Below are positions 1 to 10,700 of a stretch of 64,000 bases of DNA, one piece after another. The notes beneath the pieces were generated by a model. That model had not been told where the DNA came from, did not search any database, and saw only the letters and a list, made by a program, of their open reading frames with translations. The translations under genes and the position numbers were made by a program. Positions within the stretch are counted from its first letter, which is position 1. The number at the start of each line of letters is the position of its first letter. The stretch covers positions 23,465 through 87,464 of the forward strand of contig JAFLJL010014772.1 of the NCBI GenBank assembly GCA_018398815.1, read 5' to 3'. Source of the DNA: Conus ventricosus (taxonomy: Eukaryota; Mollusca; Gastropoda; Neogastropoda; Conidae).

Positions 1-98
1 TGTTTGGTTTTATGACTCCCCCGCCCTTTGGGTTAGCTTTTTTATTGCTGTTGGGGTTCCCTTTCCCAAAATCCTTTTTGGGGAATAAAAAATTTGGG
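1..98 (-). pseudogene. Polinton A integrase, N-terminal end (partial)
   Basis: The reverse strand corresponds to the first 30 or so codons of the integrase at 17505-17596 of Polinton B. The match is seen by aligning runs such as TATTCAGCCAATATT and the AGCTTTTTTATTGCTG region. The rest of the gene is off the window. No intact frame can be read at this base quality. Confidence 0.5.
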
Positions 99-107
99 GT
101 TTATTTT

Positions 108-537
108 TATTCAGCCAATATTTTGTCAACAAAATACCGACGGTCATGCCAAAGACTAAAATAAACCCATTCTTGCATCCTTTTTTTTTTTGATGGTTTA
201 AAAAAAGTCGCTGGAATTTTTGGGGGGGGGCAAAGTTTCAATTGGTTTTTCCTTTTTACAAAAAAATTTTCTTGTATTGCCTGATCCCAAGTCTTTTTAA
301 AAATTTTTTAAACGCATTTTCCCTGTTTTTTTAGTTTGTTATTTTTTAAAAAAACTTAAATGCTCAATTTTCCCGCTTTTCATAGGGGATATTGTGCAGC
401 TGCTAGTTGCTCCATACTTTTTTTATGTCTTTTTTTCTCGCCGTCCCTCCCGCAGTTTACTAAACGTAATTACTTTCCCCTAAAAAACAAGCGCATTCAC
501 TACTGCGGGCCCCCTAACTTTATTAGAATGAAGCCAA
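108..537 (-). pseudogene. Polinton A small membrane/virion protein (noisy copy)
   Basis: Counterpart of the 17604-18007 gene of Polinton B. The start region (around 520-537) and the end next to the integrase start are both recognisable, and the divergence is dominated by homopolymer overcalls. The function is unassigned; see the better copy for the hydrophobic N-terminus. Confidence 0.5.
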
Positions 538-559
538 TTTTTTTAAAAGTATTTTTTTA

Positions 560-800
560 ATTTTTCATATGATACTGTAAGGGAATTTTTCCTTCTTTAA
601 ATAGAAAAACTTTTTCAGCAAATGAAAAGGTATAACAGCAATCAGCTTTGCAAATCCTCAAAGCCTAGCTTGCCAAAATCGGCTGGGTTTTAATTTTTTT
701 AAAAAGCTTTTACCAACATTTGTGTATCCTACACTAAGGCCTCCAATAACAGCTGAAAGGTTTAAAAAAGGTTTGGGAACAGTTTTTTTTTTGGGGCTAA
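560..800 (-). pseudogene. Polinton A small conserved protein (noisy copy)
   Basis: Counterpart of the 18031-18260 frame in Polinton B. Shared blocks include GCAAATGAAAAGG-type and CTCCAATAACAGCTGAA stretches at 620-760. No intact frame. Confidence 0.45.
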
Positions 801-837
801 ATTTTTAAAAAATAAAAAAAATTTAATTAATAAAAAC

Positions 838-1350
838 ATGAACTGATGTTTTACTACAAGGCGCCAAAACCCTTTCCCCCCCTTTTATTCAAATGACACA
901 TTTTAGACCAACTATTATGCCCCAAAAAAGGGAAAAACTGGGATTCTTTGGGGAGCATGTTTTTAAAAAAAAACAGTTCCTCCGGGAAAGAAATTTTGCA
1001 TAGAACAAATTCAAAAAGATGTCGCCACAAACATGGGGAAAATATCAAAAACCGGTATGAAGCGAAAAAGGGGGTCAAGAATGGGAAAAAGCGTCGGGCA
1101 AAAGGCTCTTAAATTTGTACAATAAAAAAAGTTAAATAGATTTGGGTCCTATTGTTTGAACAAGGCTTTATGTAAAATTTTTTAAAGCAGGATCCGTTTT
1201 AAAAAAAAAGTCATTAGAGTCTCTAGGAAAGGATTTGTATTTAAAAATTTGGAACCTTATTGTCGCCCCAAAACATGGGGTTAAAATTTCTTTTAATCAT
1301 ATAGATTTTTTTTCTCTTAAACTGACCCCCAAACCAGAAAATCACAGGGA
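838..1350 (+). pseudogene. Polinton A plus-strand conserved frame (noisy copy)
   Basis: Counterpart of 18297-18805 in Polinton B, with a shared ATGAAC start region and shared blocks through AAGTCATTAGAGTCTCTAGGA. It runs divergently from the minus-strand genes on its left, as in B. The frame is broken many times by noise. Confidence 0.45.
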
Positions 1351-1680
1351 AACAGGGAAAAAAATTTTAAAAGGTGGGGGAAAATGACCCGTAAAAACCG
1401 GGGGGCGTTAGCAGGAAACAAAATTTTTCAGAGTGGAACAAAAAAAAAATTAAAATTTCAGTTTCAAAACACAAATTACGCCCCCTAATCATGGGATTAA
1501 TTTCTTTTTTAAACCCTATAGATTTTTTTTTCCCTTTTAAAAAAAGACGAGCCAGAAAATCAGCAAAAATCAGAAAACATTGACCCAAGTGGAGAAAGTG
1601 GGCAGTAAAAAGCCTGGGGGCGTTGCACAGGAAAAAAATTTGAGAGTGGAACAAAGAAAAAAATTACAGTTTCAATCAAA
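1275..1680 (+). repeat. Direct duplication of about 210 bp in Polinton A
   Basis: The block beginning CATGGGGTTAAAATTTC near 1275 recurs from CATGGGATTAATTTC near 1492. Both copies run through a T-rich tract, an AGAAAATCA block, and GGAACAAA near 1435 and 1650. Polinton B has a single version at 18718-18935. The unit covers the end of one plus-strand frame and the acidic frame that follows. Confidence 0.55.
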
Positions 1681-2109
1681 AAATTTTGGTTTTTATAAAG
1701 AAAAAATGCTAGAGCCGCAGCCATTGTTTCAATGCCGGCTATAAAAAACGACAAAACAAGTTTATTTTAAGGCCTACAACCCAAATGGGGTTTCCTACAC
1801 CCCAAAAATTTCATATTTTTTTAAAGCAATTGTCATTTTTGGCGGCATTGCTTAAACTTAAATGTTGGGGGCGGGTTTTTACGGTTTAAAATAATAAAAA
1901 CAAAGAAACAAAAACCAAAACTTCCAAAAAAAACTCAAACCCCTAAATTTCAGAAGGGCGAAAAACAAAAGATGCAACCCCAAACCCAAAAAAAAGTTCT
2001 TTTTACCATTTCGATGCAATAACACTTTAAAAACTTTTAAAAAATAATTATAAGTTTTCCCTTTAAAAAGAAAATTTGGTTTTACTTAGGGGGTAACTTT
2101 GTTATGAAC

Positions 2110-2280
2110 CCTTTAGGTGACTTTTAAAACGGGGGGGGGGGGCCTTTTTTTGGGTCAAGAACTTATTAAGAAATTGAGGTACCCTTTATTAAGAAATTAA
2201 ATTAAAAAACTTGGTAAAAATTAAAAACTTAACTAAGAACTTAGGGGGGACTTTTTAAGGCGACTTGATCAAGAAAATTA
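2110..2280 (+). repeat. Polinton subterminal array, left piece
   Basis: Degenerate copies of the ACTTGAGGTGACTTGATTAA-type unit, read here as TTAGGTGACTT, AACTTAACTAAGAACTT and GGCGACTTGATCAAGAA. The same array occurs at 19500-19690 in Polinton B and resumes at 24058-24235. It is rich in TTAA, the piggyBac target, and the piggyBac insertion splits it. Confidence 0.65.
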
Positions 2281-2329
2281 TTAACCCCTTCCCTCCACCG
2301 TTTAAGTGGCCTTTTTTTTGTTTTTGCTG

Positions 2330-3285
2330 TGTGCCGGGGCCCCAAATTTTTCTTTTTGCAGTAGGGTTTACTTCTGTTCCACTACTCATTCATTTATTGA
2401 ATTTCTCTTAATTTTTTGAAGTTTTTTTCTTTTCACCCTGTGCTATGAAGTGGCGTCCCTAAAAATTTGATTTGGTGGTCATAAGTTGATAAAAATCAAT
2501 ATAATCAAACCCTTTTTTAAAAAATTTAACACTTTTCTGCATAGCACACATTTTGCAGCACCCTCAAACCAAAGAGAAAAATGAAAAAAATGGGGATTTT
2601 TTTGGGCGGGAAAATTTTCCAAAAATCCCGGTATTCATTTACTGCCAGCAAATGTTTTTTTGTGTGGTAAAAACAAAGCATAATTAGGGGTTTCCCCAAT
2701 TCCCGGGGAAAGGGACAGAATTTTGTTTAGTGGTTTGGGTTTACTAATCTGTTCAAAAACTCATTATTTTTGGGGATTTTTCTTAGATTTTATGCATGAT
2801 TCTTTTTAGTGCCTGGTTATAAAGAGAAAATTTTAAATATTTTTTATTCTGTTTCCAAATTTTTGGGAAAAAGTATTATGATAAACCCTTTTTTAATAAA
2901 AATTTTTGGGTTTTTAACATAAAAAACACACATTGAAAACCATTTAAAACCCCACAAAAAAATGAAAAAAAAATGGGTGTTTGTATTGGGGTGAGCAAAC
3001 ATTTCCAAAAAAATCGGGATTGAACAATTTCCCAAACAAAAGTTCTTTTTTTCCATACATGCATCACTGGGGGTTTTCCCCCCCCAAATTTTGGAGTAAA
3101 GGGAAGGACGCCCCAGTAGGCCGATCTTCCATTGAAAACCCATCAAACCCAACAAAACAAGGAAAAAAAAGGGTGTTTGTATTGGCTGAGCATCATACAA
3201 ACATCTGGTATTGATATCATTCCAATCAAATGTTCTTTATGTGCTAATACATGCATCACTGGGGTTACCCCAATTCAGGAGTAAA
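2330..3285 (+). repeat. PB1 370 bp tandem repeat, noisy portion
   Basis: About two and a half units of the repeat seen cleanly at 4849-6186. Landmarks are GCAGTAGGGTTTACTT, CTACTCATTCATTTATTGA, the TGCCAGCAAATG block and CCCCAATTC. The last 199 bp (2931-3129) are repeated as clean sequence at 3130-3316, which looks like an unmerged assembly overlap. Confidence 0.7.
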
Positions 3286-4650
3286 GGGAAGGACGCCCTA
3301 GTAGTGCCGATCTTCAAAAAGGGAGATCGCCACCAGCCAGCAAACTACAGGCCTGTGTCCCTCACGTCGATAATGTGCAAGCTCCTCGAGCACATCATAC
3401 ATAGCAGCGTCATGCAACACCTTGACAGCTTCAACATCCTCACAGACGTACAGCATGGATTCAGGAAATACAGTCATGCGAAACCCAACTTATAGAGACC
3501 GTCCACGACATCGAAAAAAAACCTTGCTGCTAAAGGCCAAACAGACGCAATCTTGTTGGACTTCAGCAAGGCCTTCGACAAGGTGCCACATCAGCGACTC
3601 ATGCACAAACTTGAGGCCTACGGAGTCAGAGGAAACACACATAATGGATCAAATCGTTTTTGACAGGGAGAACACAAAAAGTAGCACTTGAGGGTGTATA
3701 TTCAGCTACCACCCCAGTAACATCAGGAGTACCCCAAGCACTGTTCTTGGACCGCTACTTTTCCTATTGTACATCAACGACCTTCCTGATGTCGTGAAAC
3801 ACGCAAAAGTAAAACTTTTCGCAGACGACAGCCTTCTTTACAAGCAAATTAAAGGAATCCAAAGACCAGAGACTACTCCAAAAAGACCTGGACGCACTTG
3901 AAGGCTGGGAAGAAATGTGGCAAATGAACTTTAACCCCAGTAAATGCAACATCATCCGCATCCTAGCAGACAAGAATAAACCACCGCTAGTGTCCGACTA
4001 CCACCTCCATGGACAGGCTCTAGAGATGACCAAAGAAAGCAAATACCTGGGAGTTACCATATCAGATGACCTAACATGGACCAGCCACATCAAAAACATC
4101 ACCGCAAAAGGAAACAAAACAGTGGCTTCTTGAGGCGCAACTTTAAAGAATGTACAACAAAAGTTAAAGCAGCAACCTATACCACCATGGTGCGCCCCAC
4201 ATTAGAATACGCGTCAACGGTGTGGGACCCACACGAAGAGAAGGACAAGAAATCACTCGAAGCTGTCCAAAGAAGAGCAGCCAGATACACCCACAACAAC
4301 TACTTTGAAAGAACACCCGGCATTATCACCAATATACTCAACACCTTAGGATGGGAGTCATTGGAAGAAAGAAGAACAAAGAATAGACTAATGATGCTGT
4401 ACAAGGTCAAGCACAATCTTGTTGGAATCTCACCTGCAAACTACATCAGGGACTCTGACCCAAGAACAAGAGGAGCAAGGCTATACCAACAACAGGATTT
4501 CCACAAGGCAATAAACAACACCTTCTTCCCGAGGACAACCTCAGACTGGAACAGCCTCCCCACCTCTACGACATCAGCAACGTCACTGGGGATGTTCCGC
4601 TCACGACTCGGTGGCAGCAGGGCTCTGCAGCCACTTGTGAGCACCCCATG
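3286..4650 (+). pseudogene. LINE 1 reverse transcriptase (truncated, frameshifted)
   Basis: The translated plus strand shows reverse transcriptase landmarks in order: VPIFKKGDRHQPANYRPVSL at 3303-3362, a QHGFRK stretch near 3450, the catalytic FADDSLLY around 3819-3842, NPSKCN near 3933, YLGVTISDDL near 4045, and the C-terminal VRPTLEYASTVWDPH at about 4189-4233 with VQRRAARY. At least three frame changes separate these blocks (near 3490, 3850 and 4130), so no functional product is expected. The last 190 codons are open. The endonuclease and the N-terminal part are missing because of 5' truncation, which is normal for LINE insertions. Confidence 0.8.
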
Positions 4651-4654
4651 ACCC

Positions 4655-4753
4655 TCCCTACTGCCCTGTACATAGTTTTAATTCCCCCCCCCCCCCCCCC
4701 CCACCAACCTACTGCCCTGTACATAGTTTTAATTCCCCCCCCCCCCCCCCCCA
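4655..4753 (+). repeat. Doubled LINE 1 3' segment with poly-C tracts
   Basis: The 22-base run CCTACTGCCCTGTACATAGTTT plus TAATT, followed by a tract of 15-19 C, occurs twice in tandem, after 4657 and after 4708. Both lie in the 3' UTR just past the ORF2 stop. Confidence 0.8.
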
Positions 4754-4848
4754 AACCTAGCTCCCGCGGCCGGAATCAACGATACGTCACCGCAGGCCAC
4801 TTACGTTCAGAAATGAACCCGCCCCTTTCAGAGAGAAAAGAAAAGAAG

Positions 4849-6186
4849 GGACAGAATTTTGATTTTGTGGTAGGTTCACGTATCTGTTCACTACTCATTC
4901 ATTTATTGAGATATCTGTTAGATAGTTTGCAGTTGTCCTCCTAATAGCATGAGGTATTATTGGTATCATAATATTTTGATTTGGTGGCACTAGTATAGTA
5001 AAAAGTAACACAATCAACATGTTTTTGTTATAAAATGACAGTGTTCGAGCACACACTACACACTGCAACACATCAAACCACACAACACATACAAAAAATT
5101 GTTTCAGTATTGCCTGAACATCATACAAACATCTGGTAATGATATCATTGCCAGCAAATCATCTTCTGTGTGGTAATACATACATCTTTGGGGGTACCCC
5201 AATCCCAGGGTAAAGGGACAGAATTCTGCTTTTGACAGTAGGTTCACTCATCTGTTCACTACTCATTCATTTATTGAGATATCTCTTAGATTGTTTGCAT
5301 GTTTTTCCCTTATACCTTGTGGCATGATGTTGATGTCATTACATTTTGATTTTGTTGATAAGTAATATGGCAAAAAGTAACATAACCAACTTTTTTAGTA
5401 ATGAAATGACTGTTTTTGGGCACACACACATACATTGCAGCTCATCAAACCATACAAAACATGGAAAAAAAATTTGGTGTTAGTATTGATTGGACATCAT
5501 ACAAACATCTGGTATTGGTATCATTGCCAGCAAATCATCTTCTGTGTGGTAATACATACATCTTTGGGGTACCCCAATCCAGGGTAAAGGGACGAGAATT
5601 CTGCTTTGACAGTAGGTTCACTCATCTGTTCACTACTCATTCATTTATTGAGATATCTCTTAGATTGTTTGCATGTTTTTCCCCTTATGCCTTGTGGCAT
5701 GATGTGATGTCATTACATTTTGATTTGTTGATAAGTAATATGGCAAAAAGCAACATAACCAACTTTTTTAGTAATGAAATGACTGTTTTGGGGCACACAC
5801 ACATACATTGCAGCTCATCAAACCATACAAAACTTGAAAAAAATGATGTTAGAATTGACTGAACATAATATAAACATCTGGCATTGATATGAATGCCAGC
5901 AAAGTCTGTTCTGTGTGATAATACATACATATATCATTGTAGGTACCATAATCACGACATAAAGGACCAAATTTTGCCTTTTGCAGTAGGTTTACTAATG
6001 TGATCACTACTGACTCATTTACTCAGACAAGTCTTACATCTTTTGCATGTTTTTTTCTTGCATCTTGGCTATAACCTGATGTACTAATAATCAGATTTTG
6101 TTAGTAAACAGTAAAATTTGATGAAATCAAATCTCATGACAGTTTCAAAAGAAAAACAGTCATATTGCTGTATATAAAACCACACA
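4849..6186 (+). repeat. PB1 tandem repeat, about 370 bp units, clean portion
   Basis: Unit starts, marked by the GGGACAGAATT / GGACCAAATTTTGCC block, fall near 4851, 5218, 5590 and 5963, giving a period of about 367-373 bp. Each unit contains CTGTTCACTACTCATTCATT, GATATCTCTTAGATTGTTTGC, AAACATCTGGTA and TTTGGGGTACCCCAATC. Polinton B cuts the fourth unit at 6186, and the unit resumes at 21843. Open frames across this array are by-products of the repeat and not genes. The same repeat family sits at the 3' end of a second piggyBac copy (32480-33009), so it belongs to the transposon. Confidence 0.85.
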
Positions 6187-6322
6187 AGAGAACAGTATTT
6201 TACCAATCCTGGCTCACTTTCGCGATCAACCAGTTTTCGGGCGAAAGTGGCCTAAAAGCCGCCTTTTTCTGTTCTCTGACAAGTAACCAAAAAATAACGA
6301 TTTTCTACAAACAAACATACTG
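6187..6322 (+). repeat. Polinton B left terminal inverted repeat
   Basis: Matches the reverse complement of 21708-21842 with only about four single-base length differences. Its outer 91 bases (6187-6277) form a terminal palindrome: AGAGAACAG pairs with CTGTTCTCT, and CACTTTCGC pairs with GCGAAAGTG further in. The inner 18 bases contain the last five codons and the stop of the packaging ATPase. Confidence 0.9.
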
Positions 6323-6916
6323 TGTAGGGTTATCCGTTTTTAATACTAATTTACAAAACTTTTCAGATTTTAGTTTTTGTTTAATCCTATGTTTTTCTTG
6401 ATCGTTTTCAATAACATCATTTTCGCGCAAACATTCTTCAAATGAGTCTCTGTCTTTCATGTGAAATAACACTACAGTCTTTAACTGTTCTCTAAAGTCT
6501 TTTAAAACTGAGTTATATTTTTGACATAAAATCCACACACTTATCCCAGCATGTCTTCCACTGAAAGCCAGTTTTGACAAAGTGTTTCTCTTTTTAACTA
6601 TGTCTTTTTCTGCTGAACAGTCATCTATAATAAATAGCGTTTGCGTTCCCTCAAACAATATAAAAAAGCGTTCTAGACATTCACTCAGTTTATTGCTGGG
6701 GTCAACTAAAAAAATGTTATCATCTGCCCATATAAACCTTCTATCATGATATGCTTTGTTCCATTTAAGTGTTGGACAGAAAACCGCAATATGATCAAAA
6801 TTATAACGATAAACTGTTTGTAACAGGTCGAGGATAAATATTGTTTTTCCACAACCAGTCTGCCCACAAATCAATGAGCAATGAGGAGTTTTTGTCATAA
6901 AGTTTAACTGCTCCAT
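6305..6916 (-). CDS. Polinton packaging ATPase (A32/FtsK-HerA type)
   Basis: The product is expected to drive genome packaging into the virion, as in the A32-like ATPases of Polintons, virophages and large DNA viruses. The 203-residue frame is intact. It has a P-loop GQTGCGKT at about residues 18-25 and a hydrophobic strand ending in acidic residues, LFIIDD, near 93-98 (Walker B). A QKYNSVLKDFREQ segment follows in the sensor region. The start used here is the first Met of a clean frame just before the P-loop, and the length fits a minimal ATPase of this group. It lies 16 bp downstream of the capsid-region gene on the same strand, so the two are probably co-transcribed. The stop codon lies inside the terminal inverted repeat. 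A 31-codon relic of the homologous gene of Polinton A is at 25221-25316. Confidence 0.9.
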   Translation of the reverse strand: MEQLNFMTKTPHCSLICGQTGCGKTIFILDLLQTVYRYNFDHIAVFCPTLKWNKAYHDRRFIWADDNIFLVDPSNKLSECLERFFILFEGTQTLFIIDDCSAEKDIVKKRNTLSKLAFSGRHAGISVWILCQKYNSVLKDFREQLKTVVLFHMKDRDSFEECLRENDVIENDQEKHRIKQKLKSEKFCKLVLKTDNPTQYVCL

Positions 6917-6932
6917 AGTTTTATAACAGAGT

Positions 6933-7790
6933 TTAATCTAATCCAGTTATTATTTTTATCATACTCTCCGTCAAAACTTGTTCAGTATAATAAAACCCTA
7001 TGAGGCCTAAATGTGTAAGATTAATCCAATTTAGTTCTGTAAGATTGTTTCTATTTAAGTCAACATTGATTTTGTTGCTTGTTGTTATGATCTTAATATC
7101 CTCGCCATTGTGAAGAACGACGACAACAACGTTAAGACGTTTAACGTCTAAGTTTTGCCAGCTAATATTAATTCCTTTTATAAGGTCATCACTAACGCCC
7201 ACAACCCCATCCCTCTCCACATCTTTAAAGACAGAAATTTCAAATATCATTGTGAACGTGTCTCCTAATTTTCTGCTTGGAAAGAACTGTAATTTTGTAG
7301 AAGCTTTTTTTACAACTGTTTCTTTTCTGTGGAGGATGTACTGTTTTTTCCCATATGGCGTTATTTCAATTTCTTTCCGACTATTGTCGTCCGGCATAAG
7401 ACTTACATGTAAAGGGCCAGAGTTGAATGCTTTTCTGAAACTTTTTTGGCGGCTAAAATATGTAAATGGGCTTATGAATTCAAATTTTATGTCCCATTCT
7501 AAATATGGTTCTAAGTGCCATTTGAGGTCAGGTTTTCGAACTATTTTATATTCATACTGGCCAACATTATTTGCCTCTAGATTGCGCAGTTGTTCTAGTT
7601 TAGGAAACTTTTTGTTGTCGCCAACCTCTTTGCGTTTATAATCACCATCTTTAGTGTACTCAAAACCATACAAAGCGCCTATTTCACCGTTCTGTTCAAA
7701 GTCCGCAACATCTGCAAGGTCTTTTAAAAATTCAAAAGGTTAAAAATTTAAAGGGGCGTAATGAACCCCTGTTTCTTCTGGCCCACGCGC
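6933..7790 (-). CDS. Polinton capsid-region protein (penton/minor capsid candidate), partial
   Basis: The frame is clean from 7673 down to the stop at 6933 (246 codons), but the Met at 7673 is probably internal, because matching coding sequence continues upstream past 7730 into noisy sequence. The protein is rich in beta-prone segments (for example FEFISPFTYFSR and TFTMIFEISVF) with no transmembrane segment or signal peptide. It lies immediately upstream of the packaging ATPase, where Polintons and virophage-like elements keep capsid genes. I recognise no catalytic motif. Assignment to the minor capsid protein (penton) is by position and general character only; the C-terminal part of a major capsid protein is the alternative. 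A structural prediction showing a jelly-roll would settle it. Confidence 0.5.
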
Positions 7791-10700
7791 ATTTTTTTTA
7801 GAAACTATTTTTTTTATTTCCAAAAAAATTTTTTCGGGTTATCACATTTCAAAATTTTTCCCCCTTTTTGGGTTTTTGATTTTTTTTTAAAATTTGACCC
7901 CACCCCCACAAACAAATTTTTTAAACTGTAAATTAGGGAAATTGTATAATTTCAAAATTTCGCAAAAACAGCTTTCCCTGACGGAAACTTTTAAAAACAT
8001 TTGAGGGTCCATCATATAAGTTTCATAAAGGCTTAGCCACCAAATGAATATAGAGTAATAATTTGCAAAACGAGGGGATTTTTCCCCTCATAAGTATTTG
8101 TTTGCTGCAACTCAAAAACTAGAACGGCAGTTTGGGTATTTTTTTTTTTTTTTTTAAAAAGAAAAAATTTTTAGCTACCTTTATAAAAAAGGGTTAACCT
8201 ACTTCTTCTTCTTAAAGGTTTAAAGGGCCCAACATTTTTTTTTAAGTTTTGCTTTTTTAATTTTTGAGACAAGGGTTGTTTTTTACTCAATCTTCTTTTA
8301 ACGAGAAAAAAACCCGTAATAACCATCAGGTAGGGTTAACTGCTAACAAATTTAGGCCTCTTTTATTAACTTTTCAATTTTAAATTATTCTCCTTGGCTT
8401 TGTTTTAATATTAAACCAACGACTTTGTAAAATATTTAAGAGCGAAACCTTTTTTGGGCCCCGCAATTGTTATCAAAACATTTCTAAAAACGAAGGACTG
8501 CGGGGGGGGGGTTTTTGTTACAAAATTTTTAAAAAAAAATTAAAAATGGGCATTCAAATATACTGGCGCAAAAATTTTCTTTTGGGGCCGCACTAAAAAT
8601 TTTAAAAAATATAGAAAACTGAACTCAAACTTTCCCCTGTGCCCAGACTGCCTCTTTTCAAAAAAAGGTGAGTACCCCCCAATGAAGAGCTATTTTAAAA
8701 CCCCCCTATTAAAAACGACCACATCAAGAAACGTGGTTTAGCCCATCCGATGCTTTTTAAAATAAAACCCAAATTTAAAATTTTTTGCTGTGTTTTGCGC
8801 TCAACTTTTTTGTGGGGGGGAATGCTGATCTTTTAAACACCAACCCTTTTTTAGGTCATGTACAGATTTCATTTTTTTTAAACACCTTAAACGTATTTTG
8901 CTGAATTGAAGCCCCAAATAAAAAATGACAAACCTTTTTAAATCCACCCCCAGCAACAAAATAACATAAGGGGTTTTTTTGAAAGGATCTGTAACAAATT
9001 AAATTATTAACATCAACAGATTTTAGACAAAAGGGGAAATCATAATCAGGGCCGGGCCGACCTTTTTTTTTTCCGGGAAAGGGCACAAAAAGTAAACTAT
9101 CGCATCCCCCTTTCCCAAAACTTTTTTTTCGGGCCCAACCCTTTTAAAAGGCCCGGGTCCCAACAGAAAGAGAATAAAACAGCAGGGACAACATTTACTT
9201 AGCACTTCAAAGGGGCCAACAAGAGCGGAATAGAACGAAAAACACTCTTTTTCTACAAAACGTTTGGGGGGTTTGCTGGGTTCGAAACACGGCGAGATGA
9301 CATAACTGATCTTTCTACGCTTTGACGCACAAAAAAAATTTAATTAGAAATTTTAAGGGGACGCCTTTAAATTTCTACATTGATTTACCTTCCCAATTTT
9401 TAAAAGGAAAACCAACAGGGTTTTACAATACCCAAGATGAAAGTAACTTTGCGTTGGAACGGGTTTTAAATACACCCGCCTTTTTAACCTCAACTCCAGA
9501 TAGGTACAAAAATTAAACAATAATAAAAAAAATTTCTTAAAGCAGCAATAAACAAAAGGGTTGGGGAAAAACGACAAAAATTTCCCGGGCCAGTAATATT
9601 AAAAACAAAAAAAAGAACGCCCAAGATTAAGTCACCCCAAATTCCCCCAAGTCCAAACCCCCAAATCATTGAAAGACTAAACAAAGCTCGCGGACTCTGT
9701 TCGCGAAGTAAAAAATAATGCCCAAAGAATATGAAAAACAGGCTTTTTCTGGTTTAAACTGGCCTGGGTTTATTTGGGGTTTTTAAATCTTACAAAAATT
9801 TAACCCAACTATTAAAAAAACAAATTCCCAAAGTCCCGGGCCAAAACCAACTATTTTTTCTTCAGAAACAAAACCCAAACCCTGACAATACTCCCCTAAC
9901 CCCAAAAAAAGCGCCCAAACCTTTTCCCCGCAAATTTTTTTTTTAAAAAACCCCAAATATCAACGGGTTTTTTTACCATTTTTTATCGGGCGGAGGCTAT
10001 GGCGGCGGGGTAATAATTTTGGCCCCGCCGCCTGTAATACCCAAACACCAATGTATTTAATTGAAAACCCCAAAGGCATTTTATAACGCTTCAAATGTAC
10101 CCTTCTCCTAAACAGTGTTCGTATTTTTTTCGGGGCCTAGTGTCGGGGCTTCAAATAAAATTTTTTCGATATTTCTCTTTTTCTTTTTCCTTGATTTTTG
10201 GGAAGGGGTCTCGTTAGTAGTCAGACCGTTCTAGCCCTTTCCCGTTTCTTTCTTTTTCCCAAGTTTTTTTAGTCTTTGTCTTTTTCTTTCTTTAAATCAC
10301 CCCAAACTTTGATCGCCCAGCCTCAACGTTTTTTTTCTTTTTTTTCTTTTTAATGCCCCCATATTTTAAACCTATTTTGTAAATTTTTTGTTAATTCCCC
10401 CTTTAAAGTTCCCAAAAAGCATAAAATAAAGGGGCCCTTTTCCGCAGGGGCCAGGGGGGGAGTCGTGTATAGTCTTTAATGCTTTTTTCCCTTCTAAAAA
10501 CTTTTTTCTGTTTTCCCAATTTGCTTTTATTTTTTCCATCTCCAAATGTTTTAAAATTTCCTTAAATTCCATTTTTTGTTTTTGGGTTTTAGCTTTTGGG
10601 GAGTTTCTGCGGGTGGGGTTTTGAATTTAGCAACCACCCTTATCAAATTTTTTTGGTTTTAAAATGAAAAAGGGGGCGTTTTTTAAAATCTTTCACACTG

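Larger units (their letters stand above)
1..2280. mobile_element. Polinton A, left visible part (interrupted)
   Basis: This noisy stretch aligns by eye, in the same orientation and order, to 17505-19690 of Polinton B: integrase start, membrane protein, small protein, two plus-strand frames, then the ACTTGAGGTGACTT-type array. It is a second copy and not a re-read of B, because it has an extra internal duplication (about 1275-1680) and lacks the small Cys-rich frame of B. The left end of the element is outside the window. The copy stops at 2280, where a piggyBac end begins at TTAA, and its continuation is seen at 24058-25410. Frames are shattered, mostly by poor base calling. Confidence 0.75.
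3286..4848 (+). mobile_element. LINE 1, 5'-truncated, CR1/Jockey-like
   Basis: The 5' junction falls in a PB1 repeat unit at GTAAAGGGA. The 3' end (AGAAAAGAAAAGAA) is followed by GGGACAGAATTTTG, so the repeat continues from the same point and AAGGGA is a plausible short target duplication. Only the second half of ORF2 is present (reverse transcriptase and the downstream region). No RNase H is visible. The clade call is by overall motif style only. Confidence 0.75.

Noticed and set aside
5416..5930. 148- and 81-codon frames in the 370 bp repeat
   Set aside because: They span repeat units, differ from unit to unit and have no protein features.
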